Shown here: piece by piece, positions 46,144 to 54,803 of the stretch | Position numbering within the stretch: the stretch's first letter is position 1 | Layout: each line of letters begins with the position of its first letter | Assembly: GCF_000696095.1 (NCBI RefSeq) | Contig: NZ_BAYX01000011.1 | Location: forward strand, 1-64,000 | Direction: 5' to 3' | Origin: Rhizobium rhizogenes NBRC 13257 | Lineage (GTDB): Bacteria > Pseudomonadota > Alphaproteobacteria > Rhizobiales > Rhizobiaceae | DNA length: 64,000 nt | Position numbers and translations under genes: made by a program | The notes under the pieces: model-generated | Databases searched by the model: none | The model's input: the letters and a program-made list of their open reading frames with translations, nothing else | Told to the model about the DNA's origin: nothing

Positions 46144-47247
46144 TTACTGCGGATTGACCGCTCGGCTAGCCAGGCGGAAGGGGCTGGATATTGTTGCACC
46201 GATGGCATCGAAGACGAAGGCGCCGGCCTGTCCAACCGCGTTCGTTTTTCCATTCGTACCGGCATCAAAATTCGGATTCATCGACGCCAGAGCGATGAAG
46301 CGATCATGATTGCCTGGATCGGAAGCTTTGAGCGCTGAAATGTCGATCAACCGGACACCGGCCTTGACCGCCGCCTCCCGGACAACTTCATCCCTGACAT
46401 CAAGCGCACCGACGCGGGGCACACCGCTACCCAAAAATGTCGAAGCTTCCAGAGCCCGATCGTCCGGCGAAACGAGAACCGTCAGAGGAGGAGACATTTT
46501 GCCGATGACATTCAGCTGCGAGATAAACACATCCGCATCGATATCCGGAGCCGCCAGGACCACAGTAAGCTTGGCCAGCACATCCTCCCGGCCTTCCAGC
46601 TTCAATTGCCTGAGAGCTTCGGTGGTCAACCAGCCGCCCATGCTATGACCGAACACCATAACTTCGCCGCGCTTGCGATCCCTGGTGATATCCACGAGAA
46701 GCTGCGTCAAGTTATCCCGGGAAAATGTGGCTGAATCCTTGTCGGCTATATAGCCCGCCAGAGCGGCCTGCGACGGCCATGAAAACAAGATCGGCACGGC
46801 CGGCAGATTTGAATCGGCTCTCAACTGGGCAAGCCGAAACAGGGATTCCTGAAAGTTATAATTATAACCGTGGACGAAGACGACAACCCGGCGTTCTTCG
46901 CCCTTGTCGGGAAGTGTCTTCAAAAAACTCTCTCGGTTAAGGACGGCTTGCCCAGTGACCGCGAATGTCTTCTGCGGGTCAGGTTTCGGACGGGGCCATT
47001 CTATCTGGCCGCTCTTATGCGTCGGAGGAATGGAGATCGTGAAGCGGGCGTAGTTTGTTGAAATCGATCGCCCATTCGTGAAAATATTCTGCGCCGGATC
47101 TTTTCTTGGCCTGGTCGTTGCTGAGTAGACCGTGAACGTATTCGTCGTTGCAGGCGTTTTGGAGACTGTTTCCAATACCTCAGGTCCTGGGCGGCCCGCA
47201 CATGACGCAAGCATAGCCATTATCAGAAGCAGGCTAAATCTTTTCAT
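46144..47247 (-). CDS. Alpha/beta hydrolase lipoprotein (DUF900 type)
   Basis: A 367-residue predicted lipoprotein: the signal peptide RFSLLLIMAMLASC ends in lipobox LASC, so the mature protein would be anchored by a lipidated cysteine. The hydrolase core shows VVVFVHGYNYNFQESLFRLAQ, the nucleophile elbow FGHSMGGWLTTEAL and late NHDRFI supplying the histidine. The DUF900 family includes esterase-like proteins of unknown substrate. ATG 47247 is chosen over 47274 because the signal peptide starts there. It is convergent with katG. The inverted repeat at 47318 may control it. Confidence 0.85.
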   Translation of the reverse strand: MKRFSLLLIMAMLASCAGRPGPEVLETVSKTPATTNTFTVYSATTRPRKDPAQNIFTNGRSISTNYARFTISIPPTHKSGQIEWPRPKPDPQKTFAVTGQAVLNRESFLKTLPDKGEERRVVVFVHGYNYNFQESLFRLAQLRADSNLPAVPILFSWPSQAALAGYIADKDSATFSRDNLTQLLVDITRDRKRGEVMVFGHSMGGWLTTEALRQLKLEGREDVLAKLTVVLAAPDIDADVFISQLNVIGKMSPPLTVLVSPDDRALEASTFLGSGVPRVGALDVRDEVVREAAVKAGVRLIDISALKASDPGNHDRFIALASMNPNFDAGTNGKTNAVGQAGAFVFDAIGATISSPFRLASRAVNPQ

Positions 47248-47317
47248 TCTCTGGCCTTTGCGCCCGGTTGCCACGCAAGGGCATTAGCACGCGCAGAGGT
47301 GCCATTCAAATGATTCA

Positions 47318-47333
47318 TTGACTCATGCGTCAA
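47318..47333. promoter_or_regulatory. Inverted repeat TTGAC-TCATGC-GTCAA
   Basis: A perfect 5-6-5 inverted repeat 71 bases before the hydrolase start. The gap 47248-47590 holds no convincing gene; besides this repeat it shows an AT-rich stretch (47440-47540) likely to carry the promoter of the glycosyltransferase gene. Function of the repeat is inferred from symmetry only. Confidence 0.3.
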
Positions 47334-47590
47334 CGAATTGAAAGCGGTCATCGAGAGATGCCCCCTCTACCCAAGCCCAGTGCAAGGTACCGGCAAGGCT
47401 CCCATCATTTTCCAAGCCGCAGCAAAATCCATTTTATAGGCTATTCGGATAAGGGAGATACTTATCGAATTTCAGGTTGCGAATATTACTATTTCTTTTC
47501 TAAACAATACTGGAGACACTCGCCATTTGTTATTAATGCTGTACTCTGCATCGTGCTATGAAGACCTGTCAGCTCGAATAGGACGCGCGC

Positions 47591-48745
47591 ATGCAAATGA
47601 ACGCCGCATTGCCGGATGGGAAAGAACAAAGACCAACTCACGAGCGCATAAAAATCCTTTACATTCAACCCGGTACAAGCTCATTCGCAGGCATCGAGCG
47701 CGTGGTCGATACGATATGCTCTGCCTTGTCCGACAAATATGCAGCCGATTTCGAGATCGACGTCCTTTACACGTCTCACCACAAAAACCGGCCAGCCGGA
47801 AAGCAAAGCTATAATACGATCGACAGAATTGCCCGCAGCAGACGAGAGTTGATGTCTATCTTAAGAAGCGTGTTCAAGAGCAAGGACTACGGCCTTATCG
47901 TTGTCCCGCAGATTGAGCCGACGGTCATTTGCATGATGGCTTGCCTCGGAATCCGAAGGAATTTCGCCATGCATCTGCATGGCAATCCACGGCTGGAACC
48001 GAGCCATCTGAAGGCCAAGATCCTGTTCTTCCTGATGAGGATCTATTTCATCAAGCGCCTCTCCTATGTCTTCGGCACATCACCCAAGCAGCTTGAATCA
48101 TTCAAGGCAATGTTTGCCAGCAAGACCCCGCAATATTGGCTGCCAAATCCCGTCAGAAAATTCGATGCTGGAAGAATAAAACCTCTTGAGGACGTAAACT
48201 GCGTTACCTTTGTGAATGTCGGCCGATTTTCCTATCAAAAGGGGCAGGACATCCTGCTGGACGCATTCGCGGAGCTCTGCAAGGTTCGCAAGAACGTCAG
48301 ATTGAAGGTCGTGGGTTATGGCGCAGGAGAGGCCGAACTGCGCGATCAGATCAGTCGACTGGAACTTGAAGACGTGGTGAGCATCGAGCACCATCCGGAC
48401 AATCCACAACCGGCCTTATCCACCAGTGACATCTACGTATCGACGTCGCGTTGGGAAGGCTGGTCGCTGGCAATCTGCGAGGCCCTGAGGTTCGGCCTGC
48501 CGGTCATCTCGACCGACTGTGAATTCGGTCCGAGCGACATTCTCGTCGACAGGCGTCTCGGACGCCTTGTTCCAGTGAGCGGCGGCGATGAACTGGTCAA
48601 GGCGATGATTTATTACTGCGACAACCTGCAGGATGAATTGTCCCATGCAGAATTCAGGCAGAGCTTCATAGACAGCTTCGATACCGAGCGGGTTGTCGAT
48701 GTGCATGCGGATGCCTTGCGGGTCGCCGCGAAGGAAATTTCGTAA
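47591..48745 (+). CDS. Glycosyltransferase family 4
   Basis: A 384-residue GT-B sugar transferase. It has the nucleotide-sugar loop FVNVGRFSYQKGQDILLDAF and the GT4 E-x7-E region SRWEGWSLAICEALRFGLPVI. The N-terminal half starts KILYIQPGTSSFAGIERVVD, the usual glycine-containing loop. AGGA lies seven bases before ATG 47591. It stands at the left edge of the polysaccharide cluster, with its own likely promoter. Donor and acceptor sugars are unknown. Confidence 0.88.
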   Translation: MQMNAALPDGKEQRPTHERIKILYIQPGTSSFAGIERVVDTICSALSDKYAADFEIDVLYTSHHKNRPAGKQSYNTIDRIARSRRELMSILRSVFKSKDYGLIVVPQIEPTVICMMACLGIRRNFAMHLHGNPRLEPSHLKAKILFFLMRIYFIKRLSYVFGTSPKQLESFKAMFASKTPQYWLPNPVRKFDAGRIKPLEDVNCVTFVNVGRFSYQKGQDILLDAFAELCKVRKNVRLKVVGYGAGEAELRDQISRLELEDVVSIEHHPDNPQPALSTSDIYVSTSRWEGWSLAICEALRFGLPVISTDCEFGPSDILVDRRLGRLVPVSGGDELVKAMIYYCDNLQDELSHAEFRQSFIDSFDTERVVDVHADALRVAAKEIS

Positions 48746-48793
48746 GCCCTGTGACTACGTCGTTGATCGCTTGACGCGGTAATTCAGCGGGTG

Positions 48794-49726
48794 TCACGCA
48801 TAAACCTGCATATAGTCGACCCGCATATGGGTTAGCCGGTCTTCCGGCTTCAGCGGATTGGGGAACGGCACGTCCGACCGCAAGGCGAGCGTAAGCAGTG
48901 GCCAGAACACGTCGTTACCCGCATCCATCTCCGCCGCGCGCCCCAACGTCCAGTCGATGGGCTGCTGGGTTTTCGGGTCACGGATCTGTTTGCGCTCGAA
49001 GTAGAAGCGGCAGCGGGCGCCCTCGATGAGCAGGCCGTAGCGGAAGTAGCCAGTGGTGATGTCGACACCGGTCGGGACGCCGATGCCCTCATGATGCTCA
49101 CCCGGCTTGCCCCATTCGTGCAGGTATGCGCCATAGAGATCGCGTTCCCACCCCTTCTGCTCGACGACATCAAGCTCGATGCTTGTCTTCGGGAAGAGAA
49201 TGCTCCTGCCGTTCATCAGCCAGAAAGCAGGAAAGCTCAAGGGATGGGCGGGAAACCGCATCCGCGCCTCGAAATAGCCGTGCCGCCATCCTTTGAGGAT
49301 CGTGCCGTCAGGCTTGGCCGTCTGGATATTGCCGGAAATCCATTGGTATTCAGGCTGGTTGTTGCCGTAATAGTTCGGCACATTCATCTGGCGTCCAATA
49401 TACTGGGCCGAGATTTGAAGCGCCTTGCCGTTGCTCGCTGATGGGTCATCCACGATCGCATAGGGATTGAAGCCCTCTTCGCCATCGATCCGGCTGAAGG
49501 CGGATCGTCCGTAGAAGCCGGTATCGAAGGTGGTCGCCTTGGGGCCTGCATCCCATATCGCCGTGTCCAGCGTCGTAAATCCTTCGTCGAAGATAAGGCT
49601 GCGACCTTCGGTCGGATCGGGAGCCTCTTCAGCGGAGGGCCGTTTGTTCGTCAACAGCAGACCGCCGGCGGCGGCAAGCGAGGCAGCTCCTATCAGGACG
49701 TTGCGCCGAGAAGTTGCGATCGTCAT
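48794..49726 (-). CDS. Glycoside hydrolase family 16 (ExoK-like) with Tat-type signal
   Basis: A 310-residue predicted extracytoplasmic glycanase. The twin-arginine start SRRNVLIGAASLAAAGGLLL suggests Tat export. The GH16 active site is IELDVVEQ with E184 as nucleophile, D186, and acid/base E189. The other family features are GYFEARMRFPA, FPAFWLMNG and the ending HMRVDYMQVYA. In rhizobia ExoK-type enzymes cut nascent exopolysaccharide to shorter chains; a similar trimming role is inferred from the cluster. Confidence 0.9.
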   Translation of the reverse strand: MTIATSRRNVLIGAASLAAAGGLLLTNKRPSAEEAPDPTEGRSLIFDEGFTTLDTAIWDAGPKATTFDTGFYGRSAFSRIDGEEGFNPYAIVDDPSASNGKALQISAQYIGRQMNVPNYYGNNQPEYQWISGNIQTAKPDGTILKGWRHGYFEARMRFPAHPLSFPAFWLMNGRSILFPKTSIELDVVEQKGWERDLYGAYLHEWGKPGEHHEGIGVPTGVDITTGYFRYGLLIEGARCRFYFERKQIRDPKTQQPIDWTLGRAAEMDAGNDVFWPLLTLALRSDVPFPNPLKPEDRLTHMRVDYMQVYA

Positions 49727-49774
49727 TTCCTGTCCTCTGTTGGTCCATCGTGCGCTTCGATGTTACGTCGCCAG

Positions 49775-50857
49775 CTAGGCTGCGGCTTGTGCGGTTTTCG
49801 AACCCGTTTCAAGGGCGCCCGCATAGACATCCATGGTCTCGCGAGCGACACGGTCGATCGTCATGCGTTCGATCCGTATCTGGCTCCTGTCCTGCCATTC
49901 CCCGATACGGCTGGGGTCTTCGAGCAGGCCGCAGAGCGCTGCCGCCAGCGCCGGCGGGTCATGCGGCGGCACGAGAATTCCAGCCGCGCCATATTCCAGC
50001 AGTTGCGGAATGCCATCCACCTTTGTCCCGATGACGGCGCAGCGAGCCTCACGCGCCTCCGAGAGGACCAAGGGGGCCGGGTCGGCGTGGGACGGCAATA
50101 CGAAAATGTCGGCGCCCACCATCCAGGGGAAGGGATCTTCCTTAGCGCCCAGGAATGTGACGGCCGCCGCGCAGTCCATTTGCGCGACCGCCTCCTGATA
50201 GTCGGCGTGGAACGGCCCCTCCCCGACAATATAGAGCCTCGCCGCAGGATGCTTCTCATGTGCGAGCCGGAAGGCTTCGAAAAGATCGGGAAGGCCCTTT
50301 CGAGGGTGCAGACCGCCGACAAAGAGGATGCTCGGAGACCCGAGAACGATGGGCAACGGACTGCGGTTTTCGATACGCGCCGAACCAATCGTGCCATTGA
50401 GGACGACACGAAGCTTCGATGTCGGGATTCCGCGCTTCAGCATCGACGCGCCGACAGCCTCGCTCACCGCGATCACGCGCGTTCCGAGCCCCATCAGGAT
50501 CGCACTTTTCTCGAATTCATTGTGGACCGTGGTGACAAGAGGGATGCCGGCGACCTTGCAGATCGGCCACGCCAACACGGCGCTCGTCATCATATGGGCG
50601 TGAACGATCTCCGCCCGCCATGCGCGAACATGCCTGCGCAACGCATACGAGGACTTCAGCAGGTTGAACGGCTTTCTCTGATGATCGATCACCACGGTCG
50701 TAACACCGTACCTGTGGAGCAGCTGATCGAAATCGCCGCCACCGCTCGCGACGCAGACATCGTGGCCAAGCTTGGCTTGCGCACAGGCAAGATCGACCGC
50801 CGCATGGACATGTCCATTCAGCCTGTTCGTGTGATTGAGAATATGCAAAATCCGCAT
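49775..50857 (-). CDS. Glycosyltransferase family 4
   Basis: A 360-residue GT-B transferase: MRILHILNHTNRLNGHVHAAVDLA, donor-site loop ILFVGGLHPRKGLPDLFEAF, and the second-domain motif PSHADPAPLVLSEAREARCAVIGT, where the E-x7-E motif is partly changed (the first glutamate is replaced). ATG 50857 fits the family start; a reading from 50929 adds a stray leader. It is transcribed with the GH16 gene, 48 bases away. Specific sugar unknown. Confidence 0.88.
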   Translation of the reverse strand: MRILHILNHTNRLNGHVHAAVDLACAQAKLGHDVCVASGGGDFDQLLHRYGVTTVVIDHQRKPFNLLKSSYALRRHVRAWRAEIVHAHMMTSAVLAWPICKVAGIPLVTTVHNEFEKSAILMGLGTRVIAVSEAVGASMLKRGIPTSKLRVVLNGTIGSARIENRSPLPIVLGSPSILFVGGLHPRKGLPDLFEAFRLAHEKHPAARLYIVGEGPFHADYQEAVAQMDCAAAVTFLGAKEDPFPWMVGADIFVLPSHADPAPLVLSEAREARCAVIGTKVDGIPQLLEYGAAGILVPPHDPPALAAALCGLLEDPSRIGEWQDRSQIRIERMTIDRVARETMDVYAGALETGSKTAQAAA

Positions 50858-51032
50858 GAAACCGCACCCAATACCATTGTCGACAAATACAAATTTTCGA
50901 TGCCGGAATAATTCTATGTCACTTCTCAATATTCACGACTATATTCCGCCGAGACATCAGCCATCATTGAGATTCCAAGCCTATCCGGCACGTGCATATT
51001 CTTCATTTCCCTGCGGCCGTGCGGCAAATTAT

Positions 51033-52373
51033 CTAGGAAATTTGCTTGTCGCGCAGTGCGGCTTCGGCCTCCACTGTGGAGGCGCGTGCGGTCGGTTGAT
51101 AGTTGAATCCGCCCTGGCGGCCGAGAGATTCGAGGCCGAACGCCTGAAGTTGCCGGATGGCTTCGGCGGCGTGTTGAGCAGCGCCTCGGCTATAGATCGG
51201 ATAGGCCTCCTCCAGGACATAGCTTCCTTCGAGCTTGAGGTCGCCCTGGAATAGTCCATTGGCGCGGACATGCTCCCTGAAGTCGTCCTCGGCCTGCTGT
51301 ACCGAGCCGCCGGCGTGATTGCCGATGACCTCCGCCGTGAAATATTCGCGATCGTCGGCGCAACCATAAAAGTCGGAATACATCGTCAGGCGCTTCCACG
51401 CGCCCTCGTGGGAAAAATTATAGATGATCGACTGACGAAAACCGCGATCGCCGGAAAAGCTGAAATAAAGGCCGATGAGCGTGATCGTGTCGAGCTTTCG
51501 CCCGGAATCGAGCCCGCATAGCTCTTCCGCCCTGTGAATGGGAATGGTCGAGATGATGCGGTCGCATGCGACAAGTCTGTCTTTGAGCTGCAGGTGAAAC
51601 TGGTCCTGAACCTTGTAGACGCTCAGCATTTCAGCAGCCAAGTGAAACGCGGCACCGTCCTTTTCCAGCCGATCGGAGGCCGCTTTGTAAAGAAAGCGAA
51701 ATCCCTCCTTGGGGCGCGCCATTTGCCGATTGGTCGGGCCTTGCCGTTTCGGTTTCAAAACGCGGGAAATAAGGTTCTGAATGGAGGCATGCTCGCTGAT
51801 CCAAAGCATCCGCTTACGGGCGAGTTCGATATCGATCCCATCCGTCGCAACTCCGTAGAAGCGCCTCATGTAGGATTCCAGGCCGGAGCGATGGAGCAGC
51901 CGTCCACCAATCCAATAGCGCGCAAACTCTCGCGCATTGCGCATTTTCCGCTGGAACAGGCGGGCATAGATCACCGAGGCAAAAATCCGCGCGCTTTCCA
52001 GCAGGCCCGCACCGAAAATGTCGTCCCGAACCGAGATCGGATAGGTGGTGATCATTCCTTGAGGGTTCAACCGCGCCCATTGCGGGGTGATCGGCACATA
52101 TAAAGGCAGCAACTCGGGAAAGTGCTCAAGCAGCGGAGAATCGTCCTGGAAAATCAGGCTGCCGATGTCGAAGGTGTATCCCCCGGAGGACCAGTCGATG
52201 TGATTTCCGCCGATATGGTCATATTCGTCGACGATGAGAACCCGGGCATAGCCCTGCCGCAGCAGTACCGACGCGGAAACCAGTCCTGAAATACCGGCCC
52301 CAAGAACGACGGCATCAAACCGTTCCGCCTCGGTGACGGGGTCGATGATGGTCTGATGGCCTGCATCATTCAT
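51033..52373 (-). CDS. FAD-dependent oxidoreductase, UDP-galactopyranose mutase-like
   Basis: A 446-residue flavoprotein with an N-terminal dinucleotide fold VVLGAGISGLVSASVLL and the second FAD contact LIVDEYDHIGGNHIDW. The GGN and FDIGSLIFQ segments and an RFYGVATDGID region resemble UDP-galactopyranose mutase and protoporphyrinogen-oxidase relatives. A closing YPIYSRGAAQHAAEAIRQ region contacts the flavin. In a polysaccharide cluster it may rearrange a nucleotide sugar, or oxidise a lipid or sugar. It is divergent from the HAD gene across an AT-rich gap. Confidence 0.75.
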   Translation of the reverse strand: MNDAGHQTIIDPVTEAERFDAVVLGAGISGLVSASVLLRQGYARVLIVDEYDHIGGNHIDWSSGGYTFDIGSLIFQDDSPLLEHFPELLPLYVPITPQWARLNPQGMITTYPISVRDDIFGAGLLESARIFASVIYARLFQRKMRNAREFARYWIGGRLLHRSGLESYMRRFYGVATDGIDIELARKRMLWISEHASIQNLISRVLKPKRQGPTNRQMARPKEGFRFLYKAASDRLEKDGAAFHLAAEMLSVYKVQDQFHLQLKDRLVACDRIISTIPIHRAEELCGLDSGRKLDTITLIGLYFSFSGDRGFRQSIIYNFSHEGAWKRLTMYSDFYGCADDREYFTAEVIGNHAGGSVQQAEDDFREHVRANGLFQGDLKLEGSYVLEEAYPIYSRGAAQHAAEAIRQLQAFGLESLGRQGGFNYQPTARASTVEAEAALRDKQIS

Positions 52374-52684
52374 GGAGTCACCCTCACCTCCAGCCGTTTT
52401 ACAAGCGTAGATTATCTTTTGAGATATTGGAAGTTGAATTCAAACATACAATCTAAATAATTCGGATATTACAGTGCATACTAATCCTCATCAGGAGATA
52501 AATGGAACATAAATTCAGGTGATTTCCTTTATATTTCCGAATAGTACTTGATATATTTTACTCTATGCTGCTAGTCTATGCTTCAAATCGATATCGAACC
52601 ATTGTTATAAGCAATTCGATATTGGAAATCATATCTTGCTTGGAAAAATCGACTGAATTTCGGTGCACGCCGAGGGGGTGTTTA
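52374..52684. other. AT-rich divergent promoter region
   Basis: This 311-base stretch is visibly richer in A/T than its surroundings and holds no convincing gene. It contains GATATTGGAA at 52423 and 52618, the palindrome CGATATCG near 52590 and GATAT-N8-ATATC at 52618-52635. It likely carries divergent promoters for the flavoprotein and HAD genes. AT-rich regions before rhizobial exopolysaccharide genes are often bound by MucR/Ros proteins; that is only a suggestion here. Confidence 0.45.
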
Positions 52685-54652
52685 GTGCTACGGCGAAGCC
52701 TCGACGATTTCTATCAGCATGCCGACGAAATCGAGCTGATTTCTACCGACGTGTTCGACACGCTACTGTTGCGCCGTGGAAAGTCGCAGCGCTCCCGGAT
52801 CGCTGCGGGTGAGACGCGTTTTGCGCATCTCCTGAGAGATCGAGGTCTGTCCATCGGCAAGAACGAACTTGTCAGGGCTCGTCTTCTTGCTCAGAAGTTT
52901 GCCTACCGCGCGCTCAATGCAGGTGATGGTGCGGGCGAAGTGCGGTTAGCCGATATTATCCGCAGCCAGCTGGCGTTGCTTGGTTTACCGGAAAGCCTGA
53001 CAGAGGAGCGTCTCGCCATAGAACTGGTCGTTGAAAAGACGGCTCTCTCAGCAAACGCAGCACTCGCCACCTTACTGAGGCGATATCGACAGGCTGGCAC
53101 CCGAATTGTCGCGGTGAGTGACACCGGACTTTCAACCGACCACCTTGCCGAATTGATCAACCATTTCCACGGTCCGGGGCTGATCGACAAGATCTATTCG
53201 AGCGCCGATGCCCAGGCGAGCAAGCGCTATGGCGGGCTATTTTCCGTCGTGCTTGAAACTGAGGCCGTTTCCCCGTCTCAGGTTCTGCATATTGGTGACG
53301 ATGTGGTGGCCGACGTCCGGGTGCCCGACGCAATGGGGATCAAGACCGTTCACCTTCCAAGGAGCCGTTTTGATCGCTATGCTTCGCGCGCGGACGGCGC
53401 AGCCACCGAAGCGGTCAGACAGATCCGCCAGCGCCTGGCGCATCACGGCCAGGATATTCCCGCGCCAAACGACAAGGTCTCCTTCGGCCGGGAGGTTTTC
53501 GGACCGATCGTCGCGGAGTTCTGTCTGTTCATCTGGCTATATGCCACGCAGGCAAAAGCTGGTGGCGACACCGCGCTGTTGTTCTGCGCCAGGGGCGGCA
53601 TCGGCATCAGGGAGGCTTTCGAGCGGGTTTTGCAGGCGCTCGGCCTGCCGCTTGACCTCAAGCGCGACAATATTCTGGTTTCAAGGCTTGTCGCCGCGCG
53701 TTCGGCGGTCATGACCAGGAGCCCGGCAGTGTTGGACGAGCTCGGTCGCGAATTCCAGCGGGGAAGCTTCGCAGACGTCACCCGCGCCTTGGGTGGACAA
53801 AGCTACGAATTGCCGGAGCCCTGGCAACAGACTTTCGATCCAAAGCGATTTTTCGCGCTGCTCGATAGCAGTATCGGCCAAGCGGTGCTGGACGATATTC
53901 GCAAGCAGAACGACCTGTTCATTCGCCATCTCGATCAGATTTCGGGCCAGGCGAAACGCATCGTTCTTTGCGATACGGGTCTTTACGGAAGCACCCAACG
54001 GCTGCTGGCCGCCGGCCTTCCCGATCGCCGGTTCGAGACCATCCAGTTTGCGCGCTGCAACTACAAGGGACTGAGCGAGGACCATTTTCCGATGGTCGCG
54101 GGCCTTGTCGTCGAGCAGAATCTGTACAATCCGTTCAAGGTGGAAACCGTGATCCTGCGCTATTGGCAGATCATCGAGAGCCTGTTCGAGCCTGCCTTGC
54201 CATCCGTTCGGCAGTTCAGCAAGGATGCCGGCGGCGTTGTCATCGCCAATTCCGGCGATATCCGGTACGGCAAGCTGGAACCGGCGGCGGGAAATCCGCT
54301 TCTGTCCGGAGCCCTGCAATATATTGATCGGATCAGTAGCGGCGCGCAGGTCTTGCGTGACGCAGACTGTGCCTGGTTGCGCCTGAAGCAAGCCATCACT
54401 AATCCGAGCCGGATCGACATCATGGCCCTCGGCGTCGGCGCCCGCTCAGTCGACTTCGGCCGTTCCGACGTGGTGCATGTGCTCAATCGCCCGCAAAATA
54501 CGGATCTCGCCAAGAAGCTGATGTCAGTCAAATCGCATCTGTGGCGCGAGGGTGCCATTGCGCGCGACTTCCCTCTGCTCAAACCGCCGCTGCTTGCCGC
54601 GCTTGAAATGGCGCATGTGCTGCGAGGGGTTTCGGCCCGCCTATATCGTTGA
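52685..54652 (+). CDS. Large HAD superfamily protein of the polysaccharide cluster
   Basis: A 655-residue protein. The N-terminal third is a HAD phosphatase-like domain: ISTDVFDTLLLRRG with likely nucleophile D22, AVSDTGLS as second motif, and VLHIGDDVVADVRVP as the metal motif. The C-terminal 400 residues resemble the uncharacterised extension seen in large HAD proteins of capsule clusters (LFCARGGIGIREAF, IVLCDTGLYGSTQRLL). I place the start at GTG 52685, preceded by AGGGGG six bases away; the ATG at 52565 adds 40 residues of A/T-rich, unconserved sequence. It may process sugar phosphates, but this is uncertain. Confidence 0.8.
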   Translation: MLRRSLDDFYQHADEIELISTDVFDTLLLRRGKSQRSRIAAGETRFAHLLRDRGLSIGKNELVRARLLAQKFAYRALNAGDGAGEVRLADIIRSQLALLGLPESLTEERLAIELVVEKTALSANAALATLLRRYRQAGTRIVAVSDTGLSTDHLAELINHFHGPGLIDKIYSSADAQASKRYGGLFSVVLETEAVSPSQVLHIGDDVVADVRVPDAMGIKTVHLPRSRFDRYASRADGAATEAVRQIRQRLAHHGQDIPAPNDKVSFGREVFGPIVAEFCLFIWLYATQAKAGGDTALLFCARGGIGIREAFERVLQALGLPLDLKRDNILVSRLVAARSAVMTRSPAVLDELGREFQRGSFADVTRALGGQSYELPEPWQQTFDPKRFFALLDSSIGQAVLDDIRKQNDLFIRHLDQISGQAKRIVLCDTGLYGSTQRLLAAGLPDRRFETIQFARCNYKGLSEDHFPMVAGLVVEQNLYNPFKVETVILRYWQIIESLFEPALPSVRQFSKDAGGVVIANSGDIRYGKLEPAAGNPLLSGALQYIDRISSGAQVLRDADCAWLRLKQAITNPSRIDIMALGVGARSVDFGRSDVVHVLNRPQNTDLAKKLMSVKSHLWREGAIARDFPLLKPPLLAALEMAHVLRGVSARLYR

Positions 54653-54674
54653 ATTTTATGCCAAGGACATATCC

Positions 54675-54794
54675 ATGACTATTGTAACGCGTCTTAAGCA
54701 TGGTTCCGTCGAAGCACAACCAGAAGAGCTTCCGCCCACCATGGAACGGCATGGAGCCAATGTCGGTTTACCATGGCGATGGGCGAGGTCTTAG
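54675..54794 (+). CDS. Possible 39-residue small protein
   Basis: A short reading frame filling the gap between the HAD and flippase genes. It has a good ribosome site (AAGGA seven bases before the ATG), starts MTIVTRLKHGSVEAQPEEL and ends GLPWRWARS nine bases before the flippase start. No family is recognised and no membrane segment is visible. It may be a real small protein, or a leader whose translation feeds into the flippase gene. Confidence 0.35.
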   Translation: MTIVTRLKHGSVEAQPEELPPTMERHGANVGLPWRWARS

Positions 54795-54803
54795 AGGTTC
54801 AGG

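Noticed and set aside
52423..52627. Repeat GATATTGGAA (52423, 52618, and again near 586) as a dispersed repeat element
   Set aside because: Only ten bases, A/T-rich, and one copy lies in an unrelated region; chance is a sufficient explanation, although the two copies in one promoter region are recorded.
52565..52684. ATG 52565 as start of the HAD protein
   Set aside because: The extra 40 residues are encoded by A/T-rich DNA without family similarity, while GTG 52685 has an excellent ribosome site and meets the domain start.
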